From assembly GCA_018343915.1 (NCBI GenBank), contig JABRWF010000008.1, forward strand, positions 806,001-870,000: 64,000 nt of DNA, given 5' to 3'. The DNA comes from Agroathelia rolfsii (Eukaryota; Basidiomycota; Agaricomycetes; Amylocorticiales; Amylocorticiaceae). The first letter of the stretch is position 1. Each line of letters opens with the position of its first letter. Under the pieces are notes generated by a model. The model saw only the letters and a list, made by a program, of their open reading frames with translations. It made no database searches and had not been told where the DNA came from. A program made the position numbers and the translations under genes. Shown here in pieces: positions 21,701-33,690 of the stretch.

Positions 21701-24159
21701 ACAGCGGCTCACGGACAGACAGGATTCGCCCAAGTATTGTTCGAAGACGCGGAATACGATCATCATCTTCGGTTTCTCCTGATTTCGATTCGAATAGGTT
21801 TCCGAGTACGGTCGTATAGAGCTTATTAAGTTCACCGAGCTGAGAGCCAGCTGTGTCATCGCAAAGAGTCTGGTAGCGTTTAACAGGGTCAAACCCGACT
21901 TGTTCATGCCCTTTAATGAACATGCACGCGACATGAGCCCATTGAAAGAGATGTCCCGCGCGATGGACGATGAGATTCTCCCACGGCTTTTCAGGCCATT
22001 TTTCGAGCAAGAAAGTATTGCTGGACAATTCGCGCTCGACATAGGTCCTGATATCGCTGTCTGTTGAGGCCTCGTCCGCATACGTAAGATCGCTAGGGAG
22101 CACCCAGTGCTTCCCCTGAAAGATTTTTGCAATGTCTTCTTCTGAACGAGATGTAATGAGGAAACGAAATTGACCGCGACCCTTCAGTTCGTTCAGTCGA
22201 CTAAGCATGCGTAACATCTGCATCCGTTCTATTGGCGATCCGCTTTCATCTAGAGCATCTATCACAATTACGATAGGTCCGATCGGCTCGAACTCTTCTA
22301 CCGGTTTCAGGATGAAGTCCTCGAACTGCCTTTTTACGTTAGAAGTCTCTCGTTCCGACGACTCTTCCAGCACCCGAATCAAAGACGATTTCCATCGGTG
22401 ATCTAAGTTGGCCAGCGCCCAAGAAAGCGTACTGAACAAGCGATTTGGCCCAGCCTCTCGTTTCTTGGAAGCATCAAAAAAGAACGAAACGCAACGCTTC
22501 AAGCTGCGGAAGTGATGAACGATCGACGCAGCAATGGAAGATTTGCCGCAGCCAGCAACGCCATGAAGCCAGTAGACGCATGGCTCTTCTTCTGAAGCCC
22601 GAGCGACCCAGTCGATGATATCATTAAGAATAGCTCGGCGAGTACCTGGTAGGCATCCTATGTCGCGGTCTTGATCTTGCCCTTCTGCGCGTTTCATCTT
22701 GGATAACAGTTGATCATCACCTATGTCCCATTCAGATATACATGACAGAGGAAGTGAACAGGTTACTAACGTATATCTTTGGCGACAGCCAGTGTTCGAT
22801 GAACAACAAGTTCTATGGCAACAGAGCTTCCATCCTGGAAACGTGCTTTAAGGGCAGCAAAAGCGTTGATATATTGCTGCACTTGATTGTCCTGACCCGT
22901 GATCATGGCCTTGATACCACGTTTGACTTTTCAAGGATATTAGTTACTTGGATTTAACCTATCTTTGGATAAAACTTACCAAAACCGCGTGAGACGTAAT
23001 TGCGAATGAACCATGAGCATTCATAAGTCTGCTGCAGAATTTGGTTTATGGTATTGCAGCGATATAGATCGAGCTGTGTGAGCGTTTTCCAAAGCCGGAT
23101 AGACTCGTAGGCGTCATTCATGGTCAATAGCAGCTTTATAATATCTGCGTCCCTGTTGCCTTGCTGGATAACCATCTATGGCACACCCTTAGGGATAGGC
23201 ACTCATTTCGAATCAAATTTTCGCTACATACCTTGAGCACCGGAGACAAGGCAGACCAAACCATTTGAGCGAAGGGATGGATCTAAAGTTGAATCAAGTT
23301 TAACTTCGCAGAAGAACTCGCGTATTGGTGTGGGAAACATGCATACCTTAGCAATGACATTACCAAGATCAACGACGAACTGCACATTGTCGACAAGGGA
23401 CTTCCAGATCGAGTACTCGCCGCCCACCCCCTCGACCAACCCATGAGCCTTTAAAAAGAACTTCGGGATTTTCGCTACTGCAGACGATCTATGAATCACT
23501 TGACCAGCTTTGACGCTGGTTTTTTCTAACTCCAGTCTCAAAGATTCGACCACGGCGGAATAGGCCAAGGGCTCGATGGTGAAACTGATAGTGCCTATTT
23601 TCTGCTTTTTCTCATTAACCAAATTCTGCTGTTTAAAATCTGTGAAGTCATATATTGTGAAATACGAAAATATACGAGGCATATGATTAATCTAACCTTT
23701 AGGAGTATTAAAAGTGATTGGGACTTCGACTGGCAGGGCAAGCTTGCCAACCAAGCTATCATCCTTGCGGGTATGTTGTACGAATAGTTGTATCGCGAGA
23801 TCACCCTTTCCTTTGGGATTGCTTCAAAAGATATGTCAACCTATAGTTCGTGGTAGGCGTAGAGACCAGCTCACAGATAGGTACAATCATCCCATGATGG
23901 TGTGTTATGTGCCTTGGTCGTAGATGTCCACCGAGTCCACCCCTGGAAATCAACCTGAAGGTAGAAGCCCTTCTGGCCGCGAAAATGTTCCAACTTGGAT
24001 GCGGAGCCAGAATCGATTGTACAAGAGAATTCTTCGCATTAATACTGATTAGCAAAGTCAGGTTGATTTGCATGAAATGACCTTACTCGAGATACGGAGA
24101 TGAATATCAGAACTTTGAATTCTGTCGGCGCGAGTACGAGAGTTGGTGCTGGTTTCCAT
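18711..24159 (-). CDS. NLR3: C2-NACHT-WD40 STAND receptor, 14 WD40 repeats
   Basis: Eleven exons in the same positions and phases as NLR2: 24159-24087, 24031-23875, 23821-23697, 23639-23347, 23282-23232, 23175-22980, 22926-22771, 22720-21177, 21113-19085, 19027-18986 and 18919-18711. They total 4875 nt, or 1624 residues. The NACHT exon is 1544 nt, the same length as in NLR2 and NLR4. The P-loop is GVAGCGKSS and Walker B is IVIVIDALDES. The N-terminal C2-like region has the HNTPSWDD motif. The fourteen WD40 units could form two seven-bladed propellers. Both small 3' introns (57 and 66 bp) happen to be stop-free and in frame, so a naive reading would retain them; NLR2, where the first contains a stop, shows they are introns. 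The NACHT part is more diverged from NLR2 and NLR4 than those are from each other. Confidence 0.92.
19085..20845 (-). repeat. WD40-coding array of NLR3: 14 units of about 129 bp
   Basis: Fourteen 43-codon units, most almost identical at DNA level. One unit (near 19310-19330) has two extra codons (Ser-Thr inserted after Gly-His-Thr), making it 135 bp. Variation is focused on the two codons after GHT (SW, EG, YG, FG, NW, DS) and the residues around Asp in SGS-x-D-x (D, W, N, L, G; N or K). Several unit combinations recur, as expected from unequal crossover or gene conversion within the array. Confidence 0.93.
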
Positions 24160-25060
24160 TTGGTCGATGCAAGAGATGCTAACAAGGATGGTAGCGAAAA
24201 TTCAAGATTAAATAGGACTAAACGTGTGAAAGCGGGCAGGCATTAGTTTATTTCATGTCCAGCTCACCGATTCTGCTTTAGCGCTCATCAAGCGCCGTGG
24301 GCTGTGGCTGCCGAGTTGATGAGACCTATAATGAGACTCGTGATCGGACGCAGGGATTATGATGCTGTGTGGTGCAGTCTCCCGTGCTGATAGGCAGACT
24401 GCGGTGCTCATTTGAATCCGTGTGCATCTACTAGTACACCATGATCATGATGTAGTGTTGGGGTTTTTGGTCATGCGGACTGACTCGATGATTCTTCCGC
24501 CGGAGGAAGCATAGGAAGCATATGGCTGTGCTAATACAGCAACGCCCTCCGAGTCTTCTCCTCCGTCTGCACTTTCTCCTTCCCTTGGTCTTACTTAGAT
24601 TCAACGGCTGTATTCAAATTTTGTATCCGTCAACTCAACATCCATGCACTGGTCTTGAGGACTTTCGCAGAGTTCCTCTGCTCTACTGGAAGTACAGTAC
24701 AATTCATCGCCGCTTGTCAATGACGTCATCCAACCGCATTGGATAACCTAGGCCAGCAAAGACGCCGTAGCTAGGGCATACTTGCCCACCCTGCTGCCTA
24801 TCAACTTGCGTTCGAAAGATGGCGATGGCATGTGAGCACCTGAGGATAGTGAGGAGGCTCTGACCAAAAGAATGCCAGCCATCATAAGTTGAATTGAGTC
24901 TCATCCGGTTTGGAGCCTGGCCCACTCAAACGCCTTGCGGGCCTGCAGGCTACCCCATTGTCTCCTTCGTTGCAACTTGAATTTGAACCTTTTGTTAGTA
25001 AGTTACTTGCTACCACGCGAACACATAGTATGGTTTCACTTCATTGCTAATTGTTGTTCC
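24160..25060. promoter_or_regulatory. Divergent intergenic region of module 3
   Basis: About 900 bp between the NLR3 start codon and the CC3 fragment, longer than in the other modules (about 400-450 bp). The conserved GCGCTCATCAAGCGCCGT block lies at 24281-24298. The extra 24,400-25,000 portion holds open frames on both strands (for example 24522-24746 plus, 24704-24925 minus) without any recognisable domain, so it may be an insertion. Confidence 0.45.
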
Positions 25061-25063
25061 CTT

Positions 25064-25365
25064 GCGCATACTGCCACCAGTAGACAGCTCCAACGACTTG
25101 TATAAGACCACTGCTAACTGACTGTCTGCACGTATTCCAATCGAGCTTTTTCTCTCCATGATCCCGAGTTCCGGCGGCGACGTCGATGTTTTCTGATCCA
25201 CTCAACGCATTCGCATAATCATGTCAGTAAGCCCGAGTCTCAGCGGCTTGTCCCTGCTCCTCCTACCAAAACTCTCTAAGGGAGCGATTCCCCTGCAGTG
25301 TGCAAGCAGTCTCAAGTCATCACCGATCATCGGGGGGGAACAACAGTAGTAACTGAAGCATGTAC
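25064..25365 (+). pseudogene. CC3: 5' fragment of the coiled-coil gene
   Basis: Aligns with about 31928-32200 of the intact CC gene. Shared are the start region (ATACTGCCACCAGTAGAC against ACATGCCGCCAGTGGGCC, so the ATG is lost), the ACTTGTATAAG segment, the CTGTCTGCACGTATTCCAAT segment and the later CAGTCTCAAG and GAACAACAG segments. Stops appear early. Homology ends near 25365 and the coiled-coil and C-terminal parts are missing. It is paired head to head with NLR3. Confidence 0.8.
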
Positions 25366-25558
25366 TGTAATGTTTTTATCTTTGGCCTCGCAAGCGGGCG
25401 CCTTCCGCCTTGGGTTTGCTTACTACTATTTTTTTTACCTTACTCACGCCCCCCCCCCTCCCCACTTCTTCATTTGTACTTTTCTTTTGTCTCATTATAC
25501 TCATATTTTACAAATAACATTGCATACTGATTTAAAAATTCTGCGCACATGACATTAT
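25366..25558. other. Low-complexity intergenic DNA
   Basis: Contains a long C-rich run (about 25447-25462) and T-rich tracts. No gene seen. Confidence 0.5.
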
Positions 25559-25936
25559 TGTTACGTCAATTATATAAGCTATGTTTCCAAGGGCACGGTT
25601 GAAAAATACACACATCTCTATTGGACCGGTAGGTCCAAGGGTAGGAAGGAGTAACCCTGAAGGGGTCACATGTCGGTATATAAACGTATTAAAAAAAAAG
25701 GGTCACATGATAGGGTTAGAGGGTCACGTGATTACTTAGCATCTAGGGCCGTGTAGCCACCTCATGTACCTACATCTGCACTTGTACCATACTACGACGG
25801 TTATCCACTTGTATTAGGTCCTCAAGGATCCCTTTGGGAGGCCCCCAGGGCCTCTCCACTATGCTATCAGCATATACTATAATGTGTATCAGGAAGAGAA
25901 GGGTTTCTGTGTTTGTTATATTTTACTGACATAACA
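25559..25936. mobile_element. Possible solo LTR
   Basis: A 378-bp segment starts TGTTACGTCA and ends TGACATAACA, so its ends are inverted matches in 9 of 10 positions and have the TG...CA form of an LTR. A TATATAAA-like motif lies inside near 25677. The flanks give only an imperfect target-site match (ATTAT against TTAAA or ATTAA), so the call is tentative. It ends 45 bp before the stop codon of NLR4 and may lie in its 3' UTR. Confidence 0.4.
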
Positions 25937-25980
25937 TTAAAATAAAAGATCTATGGTGCAACTATAGATGTAGGATCTTG

Positions 25981-28900
25981 TTATGGTTGATAACAGCGAA
26001 TCCACTCGGGACCATGCAGAAACTCAGTGCAATCAAGCCTAAGTGAGTTGGGGCCAATAACAAGAGTGTTGCCAGGTCTCCACAAGGATCGACGATATGT
26101 ATCTGGGATCCAGAATAAAAGTTCACCAGAGGGACCAAGTACCCATCCATTATCGTCAATTTCCGCTGAGTTAGTATATGGGACTAACAAAACAGAAAAG
26201 TAGGTTAGAACGGCAGTGAAGCCTAGAATAAAGATGTGCAAACTAACCCAAGAGTGCTGGAGGCAAGGTTCGAGCATAGACTTCTGCTAATAAAAGAATC
26301 AATGAGAAACTTAGAACATTACCAGAAGTAATGGAGAAGTACCATTATGGTTGATGGACCATACTCGCACGTTATTATCGTCCGAGCCGGAGATGATTCG
26401 CTGCCCATCAGGTGAGAATCCAACTGAAGTAACGTGATTGGTGTGGCCAATGAATGGGCCAGCAACGAGCATGCCTGTGCGCGCATTCCATACTCGCACA
26501 CTTCTGTCCCAGGAACCTGAGACGATTTGCTGACCATCGGGCGAGAATGCAATAGATGTGATACGATCAGTATGACTCGTAAATGGACTGCTAGCAGCAA
26601 CCATCTTGCCTGTGCGTACATCCCATACTCGTATACCGTTGTAGCTAGGGCCTGAGGCAATTTGCTGACCATCAGGCGAGAATGCAATAGACGCAATACC
26701 GGAGGTATAGTGCATGAATGGACCAGCAACGAGCTCGCCCGTATAGACATTCCATACTCGCACACTGCCATCGTCTGAGCCTGAAGCAATTTGCTGGCCA
26801 TCGAGGGAAAATGCGACGGATCTAACAGCGTTAGTATGGCCCATAAATGGTCCAGCGACAAGGGCGCCTGTACTAGCGTCCCATACTTGTATACATTTAT
26901 TTTCAGAGCCTGAGACGATTCGCTGGCCGTCAGGTGAGAACCTAACAGATGTGACATGGTTTGTTTCGCGGTGAATTGAGATGTTTGGAATGTTAGAGCC
27001 GATAGGCTGGCCGCCAGGTAAGAATCCAGCTTTCACTTGGACTATAAAAGGGCCCGCAACAAGCTCGCCGGTCTGTGCATTCCACACTCGTACGGTATCA
27101 TCTTCAGAGCCCGAAACAATTCGCTCGCCCTCGGGCGAGAATCCGACAGATGTAACACCTCTCGTATGGCCTTTGAACGGGCCAGCGATGAGCCTACCCG
27201 TATAAACATCCCATACTCGGACGCTCTTATCTAAAGAGCCCGAGACGATCCGCTCGCCGTCAGGAGAGAACCCAACCGATCTAACGCTGTTTTTGTGACC
27301 TACTAGGGATCGGCCAGCGACAAGCGTACCCGTACGCGCGTCCCACACTTGCGTAGCTCCGCCTCGAGAACTAGAGACAATTCGCTCGCCATCAGGTGAA
27401 AACCCAACAGACATGATACTTTCTGTATGGCCCGTAAATGGACCGGCGATGAGCTCTCCCGTACGTGAGTCACACACACGCACAGTCTTGTCCCAAGAGC
27501 CTGAAACTATTCGCTCACCATCAGGCGAGAACTCGACAGATGCTAGATCTGCGGTGTGGCCCTTGAATGGGCCGGCGGTGAGCTCGCCTGTACGCGCATC
27601 CCACACTCGTACACTCCGATCCCAAGAGCCCGAGACGATCCGCTGGCCATCAGGCGAAAATTCAACAGATTCGATGCGGTGGGTATGGCCTGTAAGGGGA
27701 CCAACGATGATCTCGCCCGTGTTAATACTCCAGACTCGTATACTCATGTCGAAGGAGCCGGAGACGATTCGCTGATTATCAGGCGAAAACCCAACGGATC
27801 TGACGCTATCGGTGTGGCCGGTGAATGGGCCGGCAATAATGTCGCCCGTGCGCGCGTCCCATACCCGTATGCTCTTATCGTCAGAGCCAGAGACGATTTT
27901 CCGGCCATCATGCGAGAATCTTACGGATGTAACGCGATCTGTGTGACCCGTGATAGGGCCAACGACGAGTTCGCCTGTACGTGCATCCCATACCCTAACA
28001 GTTCTGTCGTCGGAGCCCGAGACGATTCGCTGACCATCAGGTGAGAATCTGACAGACATCGTGCTATTATTGTGGCCTATAAATGGCCCAGCAACGAGCT
28101 CGCCCGTATGCGCGTCCCATACATACACTTTTCCGTAGTAAGAGCCCGTGACGATTCGCTGGCCATCAGGTGAGAATTGAGAACACGTGATGTAGTTATC
28201 CCTGTCAGAAAGCTTTATGCTCAGTAAAACCGACGGCCAAGAAATCTTTTCTTCGTCTTTTTTGTCTACCCTCAGCATTCCGGCGCACCGTTCGGAGTAT
28301 CGTTGGAACACTCGTGAGTGTCGTGGTGCGAAATTCAATGCTGAAAGGTAAATGTGCGGTGCACTCGTGGCCATCATTGCATTGTATACTCGTGAAAACC
28401 GTTCGGCATCGGATACGAACCCCAGGATTTCCGTCTCAGCTCTTTGCACCTTTATTACATTATCTTGTAAGTACTGACTCATGAACATCAGGCTATATGT
28501 TTTTTTCATACCTGTAGCCATGCTCTTAAAGCTTGCAGCGAGCGGAATCCTACGTACATTTTTCCGAGTAAACTCAGAACCTCCAGCCAGAACAGGAGCT
28601 TGTCGTTCATGAACCGCTTGATTTCGACTAGGAGATCATGCGAGTCTTGCCAGAAACCCGGCAGATGATCCGCAAAATGCCGGCACGCGTACGAAAGATG
28701 CTCCGGAATATTTTTCTGCAGTCGGGTGGGTAGATCCTCAACGTCTCGATTGCGCAGATATGACGTCTCCAGGCCACAAATGTTGAAATGCAGGAGTTTA
28801 TTCATCTCTCGTAGAGACGCCTTCGCGAGATTTCCGTCTTGTGACTCGACACTAACATGATACTCTCCGCTTCGTGTTTCGTCGCTCAAGAAATCGATAA

Positions 28901-31496
28901 AAGATGCGTGCAGTGGCTGGATTGGTATCTCATCCTTATCGACGCCGTTCAACAGCGATCCAAGTGGGCGTATCATGAGCTCTATCTCGTAATGCTTCTC
29001 CCCGTCCGGACGAAGACTGGCAAGCGCTTTCATGGACAACGGTTCACGAGCCGACAAGATTCTCCCAAGGCATACTCTAAGGCGAGGGATTCGATCGTCC
29101 GTCGAGCGTAACTGTGATGCCAGCCCAAATAAACTCCTTAGAACAGTCAGGTACAGCTGATCGAGGTTATCGAGCTGTGAGCTGGTGGTATCTCTGCAGA
29201 GATCCTCATATCGGCTGACAGGATCGATGCCAGGAGACCCGTCACCGTTAACAAAGGTGCAGGCGACGAACGCCCACTGGAATAGGTGCTCGGCGCGGGA
29301 GACGATGAGCTCTACCCACGGTTTCGTCGGCCATGTTTCCAGGAGGAAGCGGTTATCTGAGAGCTCCATATCAACGTAGCGCCTAATGTCATCATCTGTC
29401 GCCGTCGTGTCGGCGGCTGCGAGGTCGTTGGAAAGCACCCAGGGCTGACCGCTGAAAACTTTCGCAATATCTTCTTCCTGTCGGGATGTGATGAGAAATC
29501 GGAAGTGACCATAGCGATTCAGCTCGTGTAGCCGACCAAGCATCCGAAGAAGGAGTGCGCGTTCTCTCCGTGAGCCGCATTCGTCGACGCCATCTATCAC
29601 AATGAGGATGGGGCCGACTGGATTAAACTCCTTCGCCGGCTCCAGGATGAAATCCTCGAACTGCCTCCGAATATTGGACGTCGTCCGAAGCTCGTGAGAC
29701 TCCTTGAGCACTTTGACCAGGGAGGAAGACCATTGCGGGTCAAGATCGGCAAGGTTCCGAGAGAGCGTACTGAACAAGCGATCCGGGGTCATGCCTCGTT
29801 GTTTGGATGCATCAAAGAAGAATGAGACACAGCGCTTGAGACTTCGAAAATAATGAGCAATCGACGAGGCAATGGCTGACTTGCCGCAGCCGGCTACTCC
29901 ATGAAGCCAGTAAACGCATCGATCCTCTTCGCCGGGGTCTCGAGCGATCCATTCTATGATGTCAGTTAAGATGGCCTGACGCGTGCCTGGCAAACACTCC
30001 TTTCTCGGATCGTAGCCCTGTGCGCATCTCATCTCGGAGAGTAGTTGAAGATCGGCTATATTCATTTCTACTTGAGACAAGGAAAGAAATTGATGAGACG
30101 ATATTACCGACATATATTTCCGACGGTGGCAAGGGTACGATGAACCGTGATTTCGACCTCATGCAGGCTTCCTTCTTGAAAACGTTCTCTTAGCTTAGTG
30201 AACGAGTCAATATATAATTGTACTTTCTTGTCATGACCTGTCGTGACGGCGTTGAGACCACGCTTGACTTTTTGAAAGAGATCAGCTGCTTGAAACCTAA
30301 TGAATGTATGTATTGTCTGTGCTCACCAAAACCACGCGAGACATAGTTGCGAATAAGCCATGAACAATCGTACGTCTGTTGGAGCATCTTCGCTATGATC
30401 GTGCGACGATATTCATCAAGTTCTCCGAGCGCACTCGTACGACGTGCGAAGTCGTAGGCATCGTTCATCTTGTCCAGAAGCATACCAATGTTTGTGTCTC
30501 TCGCTACTTGCTGCGCAATGGCCTAGAATATGCCTTGAGGAAGCCTGATTCATTTTCGACCAAAGTCATGTCCACACACCTTGAGCACCGGCGAAAAGGC
30601 TGACCACGTCATTTGCGCAAATGGATGGATCTAAAAAGGGAATCGGTTCTAACCAATAGAGAGTGCATACAAAAGATACTCTTACTGTAGCAATTGTATC
30701 GCCAACATCAACGACGAACTGTACATTATCGAAGAGCGGTTTCCAGATTCCATATTCGCTGCCTAATTCTCCAGCTATTGAATCGGCTTCCAGCAATCCT
30801 GCTCCCACCGTTCCTAAAGCAGCCGGTTTATGAACCACTGAAGTGGCCTTCAGACTGGCATCTGCCAGGTCCACTCGTAGTGATTCGTCCTCGCCAGAGT
30901 AGTGCAGACGCTCGATATTGAATGTAATAGCGCCCGTTCTTTTCTTCTTGTTAATCAACGCTTGGTCCAAAACCTCTGTGAAGCCATACATCACGGCTCG
31001 TGCGACTATTCAATGGAAGCGACTCATCTGACCTTTGCGGCCGTCGAAGTTGGCTGGGATTCGAAAGGGCAAAGCAAGCTCGCCGACCAATCGTTCTTTG
31101 CCAATACTGTGTTGCACGAACAGCTCTATTTCCAGAGATTTTCCTCCTTTGGTGTCCCTTTAAGAAGAATTTGAATTGGGATGAAATTTGATATACTCCA
31201 AAATACAAACTCACAGATCGATGAATTCCTCCCATGATGGGGAATCGTATGACTTGGTTGTAGACGTGCGTCGCTTCTTTCCTTCAGAGCTCAGTTGGAG
31301 ATAGAAGAGTTTCTGGGGCCCAAGACGTCTCAAGTTACTCAATGCAGAGCTAGAATTGATTGTACACGAGAAATCTTGATATGGACATTGATGAGAGGAA
31401 GTTTAGTTGGCAGCATTGGTGGTTCTTACTCGAGACACGAATATGGATATCAGTATTCTGACTATCACCGTGACCACGAGCAGTGCCGACTTGCAT
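25981..31496 (-). CDS. NLR4: C2-NACHT-WD40 STAND receptor, 14 WD40 repeats
   Basis: Eleven exons: 31496-31430, 31374-31215, 31157-31033, 30975-30686, 30630-30580, 30522-30327, 30267-30112, 30055-28512, 28449-26343, 26286-26248 and 26183-25981. The sum is 4938 nt, or 1645 residues, in frame. The start at 31496 is chosen because its first codons align with those of NLR2 and NLR3; an in-frame ATG at 31538 is possible. The C2-like region has YDSPSWEE, the P-loop is GVAGCGKSA, and Walker B is ILIVIDGVDEC. The WD40 repeats are clearly more diverged from each other than in NLR2 and NLR3. A shrunken extra repeat (near 26970-27060, carrying GFLPGGQPIG) sits between repeats 9 and 10. The tail ends WIRCYQP. 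This is the only NLR with an intact head-to-head CC partner. Confidence 0.92.
26343..28190 (-). repeat. WD40-coding array of NLR4: 14 units plus one decayed unit
   Basis: Fourteen recognisable 43-codon units with individual sequence, so not recently homogenised. Linkers vary (DARTGELVAGPF, DVYTGRLIAGPF, SINTGEIIVGPL). Between units 9 and 10 a shortened unit keeps only a GFLPGGQPI-like strand and lacks GH and WD. Confidence 0.9.
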
Positions 31497-31929
31497 CTGA
31501 TCTATGCGACGGGTGGTAAGAAGAAAACGATAACACAAGACCCTACTAGTACTTGCCCAAACCCGGTTTCAGGCTGAGCACCGGATGATTGTATTGGTGA
31601 GAGCGCCCATCACCAGGCGCCGTAGTTGCCGAGTTAAGGTTAAGGAATGTAGCTACTATAACATTTATTGGTGAATGATCCTATCAGACTAGACTCGGCG
31701 CACAGGCCATCACGTGACTTTGCACCAACCGGGCCGATCTAGCCCTCGCAAGGTTCAAGTCGAAGCCTCATGGAAAGAGTGAGTCTGTGCGATTGTGCCA
31801 GTGCCAGAGCGTTATATCATTGTCCTCGTCGTCGCTGACGTTGTGCTCGTAAGCCCCATCTTGCTCGTTATCACACACACGTTCAGTATACGTACATAAC
31901 TTATTCCTAATTTTTTGTTCTTTTCGCAC
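31497..31929. promoter_or_regulatory. Divergent promoter region of module 4 (intact pair)
   Basis: 433 bp separate the start codons of NLR4 and CC4. It contains GCGCCCATCACCAGGCGCCG at 31603-31622 followed by TAGTTGCCGAGTT. This block, an imperfect inverted repeat centred on the spacer, recurs in all four modules. The most economical reading is a shared bidirectional promoter or operator that co-expresses the two genes. Confidence 0.55.
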
Positions 31930-33690
31930 ATGCCGCCAGTGGGCCGCCTTACCAACTTGTACGAGTCTACCGCCAGCTGGTTGTCTGCACGTACTCCAAT
32001 CAAACTTTCTCCTGCCACGACTCCGACGGCGACGTCGACGCCTGCTGACCCGCTCATTGCATTCGCCCATAATCGTGTTAGCGAGCACGAGCCTGCTGCT
32101 GTTACGGCCAACTCTAGCCGAGGGAGTGAGCCCTTGCCAGTGCACGAACAGCCTCAAGCCGTTTCCATCGTGGAGAAACAACAGCAGCAACCGAAGCCCA
32201 TACCGCAACGTTCATCCCGTCGACGTCTCTCTAACGATACCAACCTGAGTGGGAAGTACGGATCGCCATCCAGATCCTCATCGTCTACCTCACTCGCTGC
32301 TTCTACCACTTCATCATCGACATCCACGATCCCGTCTTCGATGCGGCGTGAGCTTGACAATGTAAAGACAGACCTCGCACGCTCCCGTAAATCAGTTACC
32401 GATCTTGAGCGGACGCTGCAGGAGACACGCGACATGCTGCGTGTGCGCGATGCAGAGATCGCCAGGTTGCAGTCCGAGCTCGAAAAGGTCACTCGTCAGC
32501 GCGACCAGCTCAAAGTGGAACGACGCAAGAGCGGAGACAGTGCACACTCGCGCGGTAGCTTTGATGGGTCCGTGATCAGCAGCACAACTCACGCCAGCTC
32601 ACGGGCCGGAGTAAAGAGGAGTGGCAGTACGGCTAGTACAGCCAGCCGGGCAAAATCTCCCTCACGCAATCGTTCACAATCCAGTCTTTCTATATCCACC
32701 ACTGACCCCGCCGAGGAAGAGGAGAACCGGGCGAGATTGCGCAGCCTAGAGGCATTCCTCACCAAGGTCGACCGATGGTCTGGTGCGCAGGTTATCCAAG
32801 CTGTGCATGACTTGAACGCCGAGATCCTACAGTTTGCTGCCTCGGCCACGGAAGCTTGTTCATTCGTGCGACCATTGCGCAAACCGCCCCGTGCCACCCA
32901 AGCGATCCAGGACAGTACGGCTCGCTTAGGCCCATTGCTCATCCGAGTGCTCCTTTCACGCGATCACTCACAGGATCCAATTCTCGTTCAGCTCGCACTA
33001 CAAGGATTGATTTCTACATGTGTCGCGCGTGCAATGTCCACATTCTGCCTTGGTTTCCAGACCAAGTCAAATGCACTTTTGGCTCAGATTTACGGACACA
33101 TGAGTGTAACGGGTATGACACCATCATGGATTCCTTCTTTTCGTAGGGGACTCCACATTGACGTTTTTCTATGAAATTCAGAACCACAGCCCATGTCCTC
33201 CCGCTGGCGTGCCCTCACCCACCGCCAAATCCACCTTCTCCATCCCGACCTAGAAGACTTTGCCGTATCCGATCTGGCCGAAACCATCCTCCGCTGGTCG
33301 ACCGACATCTTCGTCGTCTCCGGTTGTGCAAATCCTGAACAATCCGGCTCGTCGCGCGCTCAATTTGGCCCGCAAGTGCGACGCATTGCGCAGGCTGTCT
33401 TTAAGCTCACCCAGGTCACTCGCGAGGACATCATGAGCACCGCCTTCGAGGTCGTCGCCGTGGAGCATGGCGAGGCGTTTGACTCACAGCGCATGGAAGA
33501 CACATTTGTAGAGTATGCGCCCTCACGTGGGGCGATCCTGAGTACGACAGAGCTCGGGCTTAGGTGTTCCACGCGCCGTACGCGCGCGGAGATGGGCGGT
33601 GTGGGTGATGATGTCGTGTTTGAGCGTCGTATATTAACTCGGCCAAAGGTGGCGCTCGAGTCGGTGTTTGATGTGCTCGATCCCAAGTGA
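31930..33690 (+). CDS. CC4: serine-rich coiled-coil protein, partner of NLR4
   Basis: Two exons, 31930-33112 and 33182-33690, separated by a 69-bp intron (GTATGA...CAG); 1692 nt, 563 residues. I do not recognise the family. Residues 1 to about 130 are low-complexity, rich in Ser, Thr, Pro and Gln, with basic patches. Residues about 140-205 form a heptad-type coiled coil (SMRRELDNVK through RQRDQLKVERRKS). A second Ser-rich stretch follows, then a helical globular part from about 265 (SLEAFLTKVDRW, IQAVHDLNAEI, RLGPLLIRVLLSRDHSQ). The second exon adds an ILRWSTDIFVVSG segment and ends with RPKVALESVFDVLDPK. The start is set by the paralogous fragments, which align from the MPPV codons on. Three decayed copies lie beside NLR1-NLR3. 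Two readings fit: a scaffold or signalling partner of the NLR, or an unrelated neighbour duplicated along with it. Confidence 0.8.
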
